64,000 bases of DNA from Hyphomonadaceae bacterium (lineage in GTDB: Bacteria; Pseudomonadota; Alphaproteobacteria; Caulobacterales; Aquidulcibacteraceae). Both the position numbers and the translations under genes were made by a program. The stretch is taken from the NCBI GenBank assembly GCA_023384105.1, contig JAHDXR010000016.1, positions 1-64,000 on the forward strand. The letters run 5' to 3'. Within the stretch, counting starts at the first letter, position 1. Every line of letters starts with the position of its first letter. This document shows positions 40,837 through 49,255 of this stretch, in pieces. The notes beneath the pieces were generated by a model. That model was not told the DNA's origin and ran no database searches. It was given only the letters and a program-made list of their open reading frames with translations.

Positions 40837-42990
40837 TCAGCGGTATCCGAGTGAAAGCAGCACATCGAGCATTTCGGTCGCGGCCTGGATCACGCGGGCC
40901 GAAGCCGCGTACGCATTCTGGTACACGGTCATCTTCATCAGCTCGTCATCGAGGCTCACGCCTTCGACCTGCGCGCGCCTGTCGGCGGCGGCGGTGGCGA
41001 CGCTCTCGGCGCCCTTCGCGGCGCGCGCCGCGTCGCTGGCGAGGCGCCCCGCCTCGCCGCCGAGGCGCGAAACGTAGATCATCAGCGTCGTCGATTGCGC
41101 GCCCAGCATGCCGGCGCTCTCGAAGCTGCGCACGCTGTCGCGCGCCGCCACCAGCGCCGAAGCGCCGCGATTGTCGCCGGCTTCGACGGCGCGCTGCCCC
41201 AGCGCCGCGCTGAGATCGGGCCTGCCGACGGCAAGCCGCGACGCATCGGCGCCGATCAGGCGCTCGACGCCGACTTCGAGCGCGCGCCCGGCGGTGGAGG
41301 CTTGCGAGAGCCCGTTGAGCGCGGTGAAAGACACGCCGGTGCCGCCGCGCTTCGTGGAATCGGCGACAAGCTCGACCGCATAGGGCGGCGTCGCCGCGAA
41401 CGTGATGCGGCCGGTGGCGGCGTCGAGCGTAAACTGGCCGTACTCGCCCATGCCCGCGCCCGACGCGTTGAGCGCAGTGAGGAGATCGTTCCAAGTCGAC
41501 CCCGGCGCGGCGAGCGCGCCGCTGATCGCGATCGTGCGCTGGCCGACGAGACGGCCGGCGGAATCGCGCACCTGATAGATAACCTCGCCGCCGGACGCCA
41601 AGCCGTGCGCGTCTGCGCCGCTGAGGCCGGTCTCGAAGAACATCGGCGTCGCGCGCGAAACCAGGTCGTTCAGGCCGAAGAAGTGCGAGAAGCCGCGTCC
41701 GGCGCGGTCGGCCGGATCGTTGGCGTCCTGCTGGACGACGAGGCCGCCGCTATTGCTCATGTTCAGCGACAGCACGCCGTCGCTGAAGCTGGCGCCGCCC
41801 GAGGGCGTGGCGGCGCCGAGCGCGGCGTTGAGCGCGGCGGCGAAGGCGTCGATCGTGCCGGCGGCGAAGCTGTAGACGGCGGCCGGCGCCTCGGCGGTGA
41901 TGGTCATGGCGTCGAAGTCGATGCTGAGCCGTTCGCGCAGATTGCCGCTGACGTCGACGAGGCCGATCGTGGCGGCGCCGGTGAAGCCGATCGCATCCGT
42001 GCCGAGCAGGCCGGTCTGGCGGCCGACCATCTGCGACACCGCCGGCGACGACGCGTTCTCGTTGTGCACTTCGTTGAGCGCATCGCCGAGCGCAGCGGCG
42101 AAGCCGCCCAGAGCTTCCGCGAGACCGGGAAGGTCCTTGTCGCGGACGTCCAGCAGGCCCTTGATCTCGCCGCCCAGCAGCATCGGCTCGAGATTGGTCC
42201 CCCCGCCCAGGTGCTCGTTCACCTTGATGACGCCGTGAGTCGAGAACGGATTGGAGTTCGGCTCATAGCTGAGCTTTACGGCGGCGTGGCCGACCAGCAG
42301 CGCGCCGCCGCTGGTGCGCACATGCACGCCGCCATAGTCCTGTGGCGTGACGCGCACGTCGAGCAGCATCGAAAGCCGGTCGACCAGGCCGGCCTGCACG
42401 TTCTCGGCGCCGGTGGAGTCCGCGCCCGTGCTGCGGTTGAGACGGATCTCCTCGTTCAAGTCGGCGATGCGGTCGATCAGGCCCTGCGCTTCGTTGACGG
42501 CGTCGGCGATGCGCTGATCGGCTTCGGCGACGAGATCCTGGATCGATTGGCCGACGCGCTGCACTTCCGTGTACATCGCCTCGAGCGCGCTCACGGCGTC
42601 GCCGCGGCGCAGCGCGGACGCCGGATCGACGCCGAGTTCGGTGACCGCCGACCAGAAGTCGTCGAGCATGGCGAACATCGAGGTCGTGCTCGCCGGATCG
42701 CCGAAGCTGACTTGAGCGCGCGCGAGAATGTCGGCGCGGGCCGCGGTGGCGCCGCGCGCGCCTTCGGCGATGAAGCTCGCGGTGGCGAGAAAGCGGTCGG
42801 CGGCGCGCTGGACCGACTCGACCTTGACGCCGGCGCCGGCGCCGAGGTGCGTCAGCGGCGAGAGCGTGACTTCGGTGCGGACGTAGCCGGGCGTGTTAGC
42901 GTTGGCGATGTTCTGCGAGACGACGCCGATGCTGGTCTGCGCGGCGCGCAGGCCGGTGAGGCCGGAAAGCAGGACGCTGGAAATGCTCAT
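40837..42990 (-). CDS. flgK: flagellar hook-associated protein FlgK
   Basis: This first hook-associated protein has 717 residues. Its N-terminus, MSISSVLLSGLTGLRAAQTSIGVVSQNIANANTPGYVRTEV, carries the ANxNTPGY signature of axial proteins, and its C-terminus, SLDDELMKMTVYQNAYAASARVIQAATEMLDVLLSLGYR, makes the coiled coil of the rod-like core. The middle has variable beta-rich domains. It reads toward flgL and is divergent from fliK. A sigma-54 type promoter on the minus strand at 43158-43173 would give a leader of about 155 nt with a strong hairpin (43117-43136). Confidence 0.94.
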   Translation of the reverse strand: MSISSVLLSGLTGLRAAQTSIGVVSQNIANANTPGYVRTEVTLSPLTHLGAGAGVKVESVQRAADRFLATASFIAEGARGATAARADILARAQVSFGDPASTTSMFAMLDDFWSAVTELGVDPASALRRGDAVSALEAMYTEVQRVGQSIQDLVAEADQRIADAVNEAQGLIDRIADLNEEIRLNRSTGADSTGAENVQAGLVDRLSMLLDVRVTPQDYGGVHVRTSGGALLVGHAAVKLSYEPNSNPFSTHGVIKVNEHLGGGTNLEPMLLGGEIKGLLDVRDKDLPGLAEALGGFAAALGDALNEVHNENASSPAVSQMVGRQTGLLGTDAIGFTGAATIGLVDVSGNLRERLSIDFDAMTITAEAPAAVYSFAAGTIDAFAAALNAALGAATPSGGASFSDGVLSLNMSNSGGLVVQQDANDPADRAGRGFSHFFGLNDLVSRATPMFFETGLSGADAHGLASGGEVIYQVRDSAGRLVGQRTIAISGALAAPGSTWNDLLTALNASGAGMGEYGQFTLDAATGRITFAATPPYAVELVADSTKRGGTGVSFTALNGLSQASTAGRALEVGVERLIGADASRLAVGRPDLSAALGQRAVEAGDNRGASALVAARDSVRSFESAGMLGAQSTTLMIYVSRLGGEAGRLASDAARAAKGAESVATAAADRRAQVEGVSLDDELMKMTVYQNAYAASARVIQAATEMLDVLLSLGYR

Positions 42991-43018
42991 GCGCGCGCAC
43001 CCGGCAAAAGGCGCCTAG

Positions 43019-43044
43019 CGGCAGGCGGAATCTGCCGCCTGCCG
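43019..43044. promoter_or_regulatory. inverted repeat in the flgK leader, candidate FlbD enhancer site
   Basis: CGGCAGGCGG and CCGCCTGCCG flank AATCTG. Together with the similar repeat at 43183-43203 it may be an enhancer (ftr-like) for the sigma-54 promoters in this region. I do not recall the ftr consensus precisely, so this is tentative. Confidence 0.4.
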
Positions 43045-43157
43045 GGCGCCTCCCCCTGGCCCGTTTTCGCGCCTGTAAATACCTGAAGCAAAACGCTTTT
43101 CTCCCGCAGGACAGGGGCGCCGCGCAAACGCGGCGCAGAGGCCTTCGGCAGACGCCT

Positions 43158-43173
43158 CGCAAGTGCGGGGCCA
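43158..43173 (-). promoter_or_regulatory. sigma-54 promoter for flgK-flgL
   Basis: On the minus strand TGGCCCC-GCAC-TTGCG matches the sigma-54 consensus (TGGCnCG-N4-TTGC) with the right spacing; only one base of the -24 box differs. Late flagellar genes of Caulobacter use this promoter type with FlbD. Confidence 0.7.
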
Positions 43174-43182
43174 GGGTTAAGA

Positions 43183-43203
43183 GCCCGGCAGAAGCTGCCG
43201 GGC
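43183..43203. promoter_or_regulatory. perfect inverted repeat between the two sigma-54 promoters
   Basis: GCCCGGCAG-AAG-CTGCCGGGC lies 10 bp behind the flgK promoter and about 80 bp upstream of the fliK promoter. Its position between divergent sigma-54 promoters suggests an FlbD enhancer-type site. Confidence 0.45.
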
Positions 43204-43284
43204 GGCGGCGCCTCTTGCCTGGTTGCGCCTCCAGGACGTTCGTTCATGGCTTTGATTTTAGAGGCTTTTACATGGTTAGCGGCG

Positions 43285-43300
43285 TGGCCCGGCGTTTGCT
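43285..43300 (+). promoter_or_regulatory. sigma-54 promoter for fliK-flgD-flgE
   Basis: TGGCCCG-GCGT-TTGCT is a complete sigma-54 consensus with correct spacing. Transcription would start near 43311, about 30 bp upstream of the fliK ATG. Confidence 0.75.
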
Positions 43301-43339
43301 CTGAGACTCAAGCCGCCGTGCGTGCGGCTTGGGGGAGCC

Positions 43340-44740
43340 ATGGATTTCGCGGCCAACGCCGTCATCGATGCGACCGCGCCGCCGCCGGCGCGTGCGGCGC
43401 CGCGCGCAGCCGAACCCCAGTCCGGGCCGAGCTTCGAGGAGCACCTCGACGCGGCGGCGGGGTCGGACGCTCCCCCGCCGGCCGCGGAACACGCGGACGC
43501 TACGGAGACGCCGGAGCAGACGTCCGAGGCCGCGCCCGCCGATGCAGCGCAGCCTGCACCGCTGCCGCCGACGCAAGCGGTCGCCCCGGCGCTGCTGCAG
43601 CTGATCGATACGCACGCCGCGCCGCCGCCGGAGGCGCCGCCCGTGCAGACCGCCGACGCCGCGGAGACGCCCGCGCTGCAGCCGAGCGCGCCGCAGCCGG
43701 TTTCGCCCGATGCGCGGCCGCCCGCCGCACAGCCCGACCTGAGCGCCGACACGCACGCCCAGACCGATGCGCCGCCGCAGGCGGATACGCCGCCTCAGGC
43801 CAACGGCGCGGCAGCGCCGCCCCCGCACACGGCCAAGGCCGATACAAGCGGCGCCGCGCCCACGGACGCGCCCGCGCCGGCGCCGGAGCAGCAGCCCGCG
43901 CCGCAGGCGCCTGCCGAGACGCCCGCGCAAGCCGCGCCGGCTCGAAGCGCTCCATCGGCGCCCGCCGACACAGCAGCGCAGGCCGTCGCCGCGCCGGCGC
44001 CGCAGCCTGTCTCGCAGACTGGCAAGTCCGCCGAACAGAACGACGCCAAGCCGGAAGGGACCGGCGCGAAAGCGATCGAGCGCGGAGATGCGCCGAAGCC
44101 GCAGGAACGACCCGCCCCAACGCCGCAACCGCAGGCGCGCGGGGACGCCGATGCGCCGGCGCGCCCGCAGCACGCGAAGCCGCAGGCGCAACCGGTCGGC
44201 GTCGCGGCAGCCGCGCCTGACGCGCCGGCGCCCGCCCAGCCTGCGCCAATTCAGGCGCCGCTCACACCCGTCAGCGTCGGCCCGATGCAGGCCCAGCACG
44301 CGGCGGCGGATCACCAGGCGGCGCAAGCCTTGCCCGCCGCCGCGCAAGTGGCGCGCGAGATCGTGCGCCGGTTCAACGGCGAGACCACGCGTTTCGAAGT
44401 TCGGCTCGATCCGCCGGAACTCGGCCGCATCGAAGTCCGGCTCGAAGTCTCACGCGATCATCGCGTGACCGCGATGGTCGCGGCGGATTCCCCGCAGGCC
44501 TTGTCGGAATTGGCGCGGCATGCGCGCGAACTGACGCAGACGCTGCAATCGGCAGGGCTCGAACTCAGCGATCAGGGGCTGTCGTTCGACCTGAAACAGA
44601 GCCGGGACGAAACGCGGAACGAGGACGGCGGCGGCGGCCGCCCCGCCTTGGCGAGCGATGAACTTGAAACCGCCGCGCCGCTGGCGCGGCCCATCGGCCT
44701 CGAACGTTGGCGCGGCGTCCGCGTCGATGTGACGGTCTGA
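43340..44740 (+). CDS. fliK: flagellar hook-length control protein FliK
   Basis: This secreted ruler protein sets hook length and then switches the export gate. The 466-residue product has a long Pro/Ala/Gln-rich disordered N-terminal part (residues 1-330), as is typical of FliK, and a compact C-terminal domain with VAREIVRRFNGETTRFEVRLDPPELGRIEVRLEVSRDHRVTAMVAADSPQALSELARHARELTQTLQSAGL, the Flg_hook motif with LDPPELGRIEV. The start is the ATG at 43340, which is preceded by GGGGGAG; an in-frame GTG at 43322 is upstream of it. It is first in the fliK-flgD-flgE set and lies behind the sigma-54 promoter. Confidence 0.9.
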   Translation: MDFAANAVIDATAPPPARAAPRAAEPQSGPSFEEHLDAAAGSDAPPPAAEHADATETPEQTSEAAPADAAQPAPLPPTQAVAPALLQLIDTHAAPPPEAPPVQTADAAETPALQPSAPQPVSPDARPPAAQPDLSADTHAQTDAPPQADTPPQANGAAAPPPHTAKADTSGAAPTDAPAPAPEQQPAPQAPAETPAQAAPARSAPSAPADTAAQAVAAPAPQPVSQTGKSAEQNDAKPEGTGAKAIERGDAPKPQERPAPTPQPQARGDADAPARPQHAKPQAQPVGVAAAAPDAPAPAQPAPIQAPLTPVSVGPMQAQHAAADHQAAQALPAAAQVAREIVRRFNGETTRFEVRLDPPELGRIEVRLEVSRDHRVTAMVAADSPQALSELARHARELTQTLQSAGLELSDQGLSFDLKQSRDETRNEDGGGGRPALASDELETAAPLARPIGLERWRGVRVDVTV

Positions 44741-44750
44741 GGAGCGGACG

Positions 44751-45440
44751 ATGACCTACGACGCCATCAATGCGTATAACAGCGTCGGCGCCTCAACCTC
44801 GACGTCGACGCAAACCAACTCCAGCCGGGCGACCCTAGCCCAGAATTACGACACGTTCCTCGTGTTGCTGACGGCGCAGCTGCAGAACCAGGACCCGCTG
44901 GCGCCGATGGATTCGACGCAGTTCACGCAGCAGCTGGTGCAGTTCAGCCAGGTCGAACAGCAGATCCGCACCAACGAGCAGCTGGAAAACCTCGTCGGCC
45001 AATACCAGGCCGCAAGCGCCGGCGCAGCCCTCTCCTATCTCGGCAGGGATGCGATCATCGCCGCGAACGAGACCTATCTCGCCGGCGGCGTGGCGAACTG
45101 GGCCTACAATCTGCCGGAGAACGCAACCTCGTTCACCGTGCATGTGCGCGACGCCAGCGGCAAGATCGTCTACACCTCGACGACGGAAGCCAGCTCAGCC
45201 GGCGAGCACCTGTTCAGCTGGGACGGCGCGACCAACAACAACACGACCGCGCCGAACGGCGTCTACACGCTGACATTCGAAGCCAAGAACGCGGCCGGCG
45301 CTGCGATCCGGCCAACCGTCAACGTGCGCGAGACCATCATGGGCGTCGATTTCTCCAGCGGCGCGCCGGTGGTGATCACGCCCTCGGGCACGCGCTCGAT
45401 CGATCAGATCAGATCGGTGCTGAACAACAGCAACGGCTGA
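44751..45440 (+). CDS. flgD: flagellar hook assembly (scaffold) protein FlgD
   Basis: This cap protein helps FlgE polymerise into the hook and is later shed. The 229-residue product has the N-terminal FLVLLTAQLQNQDPLAPMDSTQFTQQLVQFSQVEQQIRTNEQL (the QLQNQDPLxPMDS...Q signature), then a beta-rich part with WDGATNNNTTAPNGVYTLTFEA, which resembles the FlgD Ig-like and Tudor-like core. It follows fliK by 10 bp, and is followed by flgE after about 110 bp of noncoding DNA. Confidence 0.93.
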   Translation: MTYDAINAYNSVGASTSTSTQTNSSRATLAQNYDTFLVLLTAQLQNQDPLAPMDSTQFTQQLVQFSQVEQQIRTNEQLENLVGQYQAASAGAALSYLGRDAIIAANETYLAGGVANWAYNLPENATSFTVHVRDASGKIVYTSTTEASSAGEHLFSWDGATNNNTTAPNGVYTLTFEAKNAAGAAIRPTVNVRETIMGVDFSSGAPVVITPSGTRSIDQIRSVLNNSNG

Positions 45441-45552
45441 TCGAGCAATTTCGCGCCGGCCGAACGCCGGCGCGCGCGATGCGCAGAAGCGCTCCATCAT
45501 CGGACCAACCGCGGCGCGGATCGAGGACGCGCGCCGCACGGGAGCAGGACTT

Positions 45553-46854
45553 ATGTCTATCTATACCGCTCTGCGCGCGGGCGTTTCGGGCCTCACGGCC
45601 AATTCGAGCGCACTCGCCGCCATTTCCGACAACATCGTCAACGTGAACACGGTCGGCTATAAGCGTTCGACGGTCGATTTCAGCGCGCTCGTCAACGCGC
45701 AGAACTCGGACACCACCTACAACGCCGGCGGCGTGCTGCCGCTGACGCGCCAGCAGATTTCTCTGCAAGGCTCGCTCGAACAATCGCGCTCGACCACGGA
45801 CCTCGCGATCTCGGGCGACGGCTTCTTCATCGTCTCGCCGAACAGCAACCAGCTTTCGAACGGCGGCTCGGTGCTGTTCACGCGCGCAGGTTCGTTCACG
45901 ATCGACGCCCACGGCTACATGGTCAACGCGCAGGGGCTCTATCTGCAAGCCTGGCCAGTGAACAGCGACGGCTCGGTGATCTCCTCGCCGACCTCGCTGT
46001 CGGCGATCGAGCCGGTCAACATTTCCGGCGTCGGCGGGCTGGCCGAGGCGTCGGCGAACGTCGACATCAACGCCAATCTGAACTCCGATCAAGCCGCGTA
46101 TACGGGCGCCTATACCGCCGGCGATCTGGCGCTCGGCAACGTCAGCGCGCATTTCGAGAGCTCGCTCGAAGTCTATGACTCGCTCGGCGCGCCGCGCACG
46201 ATCTCGTTCGGCTTTCTGAAGACGGGTCCGAACGAGTGGCAGGTCGAGGTCTACGCCCGCCCCGACACCAACATCACCGGCGGCGCCGCCACCGGCGGCC
46301 TGCTGGCGACGGGCGAGGTGCTCTACAACACCGACGGCACGGTGCAATCCGTGGACACCGGCCTGCAAAATTTCACGATCGATTGGGCCGTCTCGACCGG
46401 CGCGGCGCAGCAAGATCTCAATCTCGACCTCCGCGGCGTGGCGCAGAACGCCAAGAGCTTCGGCGTCACCTCGGTGACCGTGGACGGCGTGCCGCCGGGC
46501 GATCTGGTCGGCCTCATCCTCGAGGGCGACGGCTTCCTGACGGCGCAATTCTCGAACGGGCGCGCACGCGCGCTGTATCAGATTCCGCTGGCGACGTTCG
46601 TGAACCCCAACGGCCTCGCGCCCGACCAGGGCGGCGCGTTCCGCACCACGCTGGAATCCGGCCTCTACAACATCAACGCGGCGAACGCGGGCGGCGCCGG
46701 CCGCGTCGTCTCCGGCGCGCTGGAAGCGTCGAACGTCGATCTCGCGCAGGAATTCACCAACCTGATCACGACGCAGCGCGCCTACTCGGCCGCCTCGCGC
46801 ATCATCACCACCGCCGACCAAATGCTCGAAGAGCTTTTGATGGTGAAACGCTAG
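45553..46854 (+). CDS. flgE: flagellar hook protein FlgE
   Basis: This is the structural subunit of the hook. The 433-residue protein has the N-terminal SIYTALRAGVSGLTANSSALAAISDNIVNVNTVGYKRSTVDFSALVN with the NxNTVGYK motif and the C-terminal NLITTQRAYSAASRIITTADQMLEELLMVKR helix. The middle is beta-rich, with a flagellar Fla-basal region LTTGDGFFIV-like (ISGDGFFIVSP). It is the third gene of the fliK operon and is followed by sciP. Confidence 0.95.
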   Translation: MSIYTALRAGVSGLTANSSALAAISDNIVNVNTVGYKRSTVDFSALVNAQNSDTTYNAGGVLPLTRQQISLQGSLEQSRSTTDLAISGDGFFIVSPNSNQLSNGGSVLFTRAGSFTIDAHGYMVNAQGLYLQAWPVNSDGSVISSPTSLSAIEPVNISGVGGLAEASANVDINANLNSDQAAYTGAYTAGDLALGNVSAHFESSLEVYDSLGAPRTISFGFLKTGPNEWQVEVYARPDTNITGGAATGGLLATGEVLYNTDGTVQSVDTGLQNFTIDWAVSTGAAQQDLNLDLRGVAQNAKSFGVTSVTVDGVPPGDLVGLILEGDGFLTAQFSNGRARALYQIPLATFVNPNGLAPDQGGAFRTTLESGLYNINAANAGGAGRVVSGALEASNVDLAQEFTNLITTQRAYSAASRIITTADQMLEELLMVKR

Positions 46855-46914
46855 GCGAAGGGGTTTGAGGTAAGAAACGAGTAAGAGGTTCCGTGTTCTA
46901 ATTCGGTACAAGCG

Positions 46915-46930
46915 CCTAATCAGGATTAAC
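46915..46930 (+). promoter_or_regulatory. CtrA-like half-site upstream of sciP
   Basis: CTAATCAGGATTAAC carries one TTAAC half-site about 70 bp upstream of the sciP start. The left half is CTAA at a spacing one base short of the TTAA-N7-TTAAC consensus. A similar CTAAT-N5-TTAAC lies upstream of fliF. Confidence 0.3.
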
Positions 46931-47000
46931 TTCCGCTCTTAGTCGTTTCTTTAGCGGCTCAATGTATATTGGCCGCTCAAAGAACGAGGAGAAAGGCGCT

Positions 47001-47282
47001 ATGCAGAAGCAACGCCGCTATGATGGGGTGGTGATGGGTCCCGACGGGAATCCACTCACTTTGGACGATCTGCCGCCGCCCGGCACGACCCGCTGGGTCA
47101 TCCGGCGCAAGGCTGAAGTTGTCGCGGCTGTCCGCGGCGGCTTGCTGACGCTCGAAGACGCGTGCGCGCGCTATGGGCTCTCGGAAGAAGAGTTCGAAGG
47201 CTGGCGCAAGGCGATCGAGAAGCACGGCCTTCCCGGTCTGCGCACCACGCGCATCCAGCACTATCGCGGCGCCGGCATGTAA
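47001..47282 (+). CDS. sciP: CtrA inhibitor SciP (DUF1153)
   Basis: In Caulobacter SciP is a small DNA-associated protein that prevents CtrA-activated promoters from recruiting RNA polymerase in G1 cells. The 93-residue product has the family core NPLTLDDLPPPGTTRWVIRRKAEVVAAVRGGLLTLEDACARYGLSEEEFEGWRKAIEKHGLPGLRTTRIQHYR, including the helix-turn-helix from RWVIRRKAEVVAAVRGGLL to LSEEEFEGW. The start is the ATG at 47001 with GAGGAGAAAG before it; an upstream ATG at 46962 adds 13 unconserved residues. The position between flgE and fliF is as I recall in Caulobacter. A GC-rich terminator follows. Confidence 0.93.
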   Translation: MQKQRRYDGVVMGPDGNPLTLDDLPPPGTTRWVIRRKAEVVAAVRGGLLTLEDACARYGLSEEEFEGWRKAIEKHGLPGLRTTRIQHYRGAGM

Positions 47283-47332
47283 CCGGCCAACGCGCCGAGC
47301 TCGCTCGGCGCTCCCCAGTGCGGAACCAGCTC

Positions 47333-47360
47333 AAAGCCCCCGTCTCGCGGCGGGGGCTTT
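47333..47360 (+). terminator. rho-independent terminator after sciP
   Basis: AAAGCCCCCG and CGGGGGCTTT are perfect 10-bp arms around an 8-nt loop, and the right arm ends in TTTT. It lies about 50 bp after the sciP stop. Confidence 0.8.
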
Positions 47361-47370
47361 TGCACGTCCG

Positions 47371-47549
47371 GCCTGTGGGTCCCGGCTCCGCGGGCCGGGA
47401 CGCTGTCAGTCTTGCTGCGCATGGTTCCGGCATGTGGGTCCCGGCTCTGCGGGCGGGGACGCTATTAGTCTTGCTGCGTATGGCTCCGGCATGTGGGTCC
47501 CGGCTCTGCGGCCGGGACGCTATTAGCCATGCTGCGCATGGCTAATAGC
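47371..47549. repeat. three tandem copies of a 59-60-bp repeat upstream of fliF
   Basis: Three units begin near 47371, 47431 and 47490. Each reads TGTGGGTCCCGGCTCYGCGG...GGGACGCTRTYAGYC...TGCTGCGYATGG, with the later two nearly identical. The last unit runs into the CtrA-like half-site. They fill the space between the sciP terminator and the fliF promoter. Confidence 0.8.
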
Positions 47550-47551
47550 GC

Positions 47552-47559
47552 TTAACCAT
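47552..47559 (+). promoter_or_regulatory. CtrA half-site TTAACCAT upstream of fliF
   Basis: GCGCTTAACCATTG contains the TTAACCAT half-site about 90-100 bp upstream of the fliF start. The left TTAA half is replaced by CTAA one base off the usual spacing. In Caulobacter the fliF operon is activated by CtrA. Confidence 0.45.
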
Positions 47560-47649
47560 TGTTTCACGTCCGACCGGGCAATTTCTGCCGACCGGCGAGA
47601 ATTGCCCAGCTGATTCTGGGCGCTCGCTCGCGTTGTGCAGAGGCTGGGC

Positions 47650-49251
47650 GTGAACGGTTTCGCCGATCTATTGCTGAAAGCAGGCCCCACGCGGCTGTTC
47701 GCGGCGCTGGGGATCACGGCCGTGGCGGCCGCCCTGCTGTTCACGCTCGTGCTGCGCATGGGCGGGGAAGAGAAATCGCTGCTGTTCGCCGGCGTCGACA
47801 TGCGCGAGGCCAGCGCAATCACCCAGCGCCTCGACCAGGCCGATATCCCCTACGAGCTGCGCGGCGACGGCAGTTCCATCTTCGTCGCCCGCTCGCGGGT
47901 GCTGGAAGCGCGCATGATGCTGTCGGCCGACGGCCTGCCCTCGCGCGGGTCGATCGGCTACGAAATCTTCGACGAGCCCGACGCGCTCGGACAGACCCAG
48001 TTCCAGCAGAACATCAATCGCCTGCGCGCGCTCGAGGGCGAACTGGCGCGCACCATCGGCTCGCTCGACGGCATCGTCTCGGCCCGCGTGCACCTGGTGC
48101 TGCCGGAGCGGCAGCTGTTCGCGCGCGAAACCGAGCAGCCGTCCGCCTCGATCGTGCTGCGGCTGCGGCGCGACGAGCTGACGCCGGGCCAGGTCCGCGC
48201 CATCCGCAACCTCGTCGCCAGCGCAACGCCGGGGCTGACCACCGGCCGGGTCACCATCATCGACGAAACCGGGCGCCTGCTCGCGGCGGCGCAGAACGAG
48301 GAAGGCGCGGTCGCCGAAGGCATCGACGCGCGGCAAACGGCGATGGAGGAACGCATCCGCCGCACCGTCACCGACATCGTCGAGGGCATCGTCGGCCAGG
48401 GCAATGCGCGCGTGCAGGTGACGGCCGAGATGGACTTCAGCCGCATCAGCGAAACCTCGGAGCGGTTCGATCCCGAGGGCCGCGTCGTGCGCTCGACGTC
48501 GACGACAGAGGAAACCGCCGCCAGCAACGAAGGCGCGCGCGGCGCGACGACGGGCGCCAACGTGCCCGACCCGAACGGCGGCAATGGCGGCGGCGCGCAG
48601 AACAACAACAATTCGAGCCAGGAAACCGTCAATTACGAGATCTCGCGCACCACCCGCACCGAGGTGAGCGAAGGCGGCCGCATCCGCCGCCTTTCGGTCG
48701 CGGTCGCCGTCGACGGTGTGACCACGCCCGGCGCCGATGGCGCCGAGCCCGCCTATGCGCCGCGCAGCGCGGAAGATATGCAGCGGCTGACGGCGCTGGT
48801 GCGTTCGGCGGTCGGCTTCAGCGCCGAGCGCGGCGACACCGTCGAAGTGGTCAACACCCAGTTCGCGCGCGCGGCCCCGCCGGGCGCGGCCGCCGAAGAG
48901 TCCGGCATGCTCGGCTTCCTCGGCGACCTCGACACGATGCGCATCATCGAGATCGTCGCCGCGTTGATCGCGTCCCTGGCCTTCGTGTTCTTCGTGCTGC
49001 GGCCGCTGATCAGCAGCCTGGTGCGCGGCGGAAACGGCGCCGCCAACCCCATGCCGGAAACGCCGGCGCTGCCGGCCCCGACCGGCGCAGCCGCCCTGCC
49101 CGCGCCGGAAGAACCGGAAGCCGTCATCGACATTGCGCAGATCCAGGGGCGCGTGCGCGCCTCGTCCGTGAAGAAGGTCGCGGAAGTCGTCGACAAGCAC
49201 CCCGACGAGTCCGTCCAGCTGATCCGCGGTTGGCTGAATAACGCGATGTGA
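47650..49251 (+). CDS. fliF: flagellar MS-ring protein FliF
   Basis: This protein forms the inner-membrane MS-ring that anchors the motor. The 533-residue product starts [22 protein letters not shown], has a first membrane helix (residues 15-40), a large periplasmic ring-building part ([74 protein letters not shown]) and a second helix ([19 protein letters not shown]), with a cytoplasmic tail ([23 protein letters not shown]) that binds FliG. The GTG at 47650 with AGAGG upstream is preferred to the in-frame GTG at 47635. fliG starts 4 bp after its stop. Confidence 0.95.
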   Translation: MNGFADLLLKAGPTRLFAALGITAVAAALLFTLVLRMGGEEKSLLFAGVDMREASAITQRLDQADIPYELRGDGSSIFVARSRVLEARMMLSADGLPSRGSIGYEIFDEPDALGQTQFQQNINRLRALEGELARTIGSLDGIVSARVHLVLPERQLFARETEQPSASIVLRLRRDELTPGQVRAIRNLVASATPGLTTGRVTIIDETGRLLAAAQNEEGAVAEGIDARQTAMEERIRRTVTDIVEGIVGQGNARVQVTAEMDFSRISETSERFDPEGRVVRSTSTTEETAASNEGARGATTGANVPDPNGGNGGGAQNNNNSSQETVNYEISRTTRTEVSEGGRIRRLSVAVAVDGVTTPGADGAEPAYAPRSAEDMQRLTALVRSAVGFSAERGDTVEVVNTQFARAAPPGAAAEESGMLGFLGDLDTMRIIEIVAALIASLAFVFFVLRPLISSLVRGGNGAANPMPETPALPAPTGAAALPAPEEPEAVIDIAQIQGRVRASSVKKVAEVVDKHPDESVQLIRGWLNNAM

Positions 49252-49255
49252 CGCC

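Noticed and set aside
47371-47549. Possible CRISPR array from the tandem repeats
   Set aside because: Units are contiguous 59-60-bp repeats with no spacers of different sequence, and no cas genes are present.
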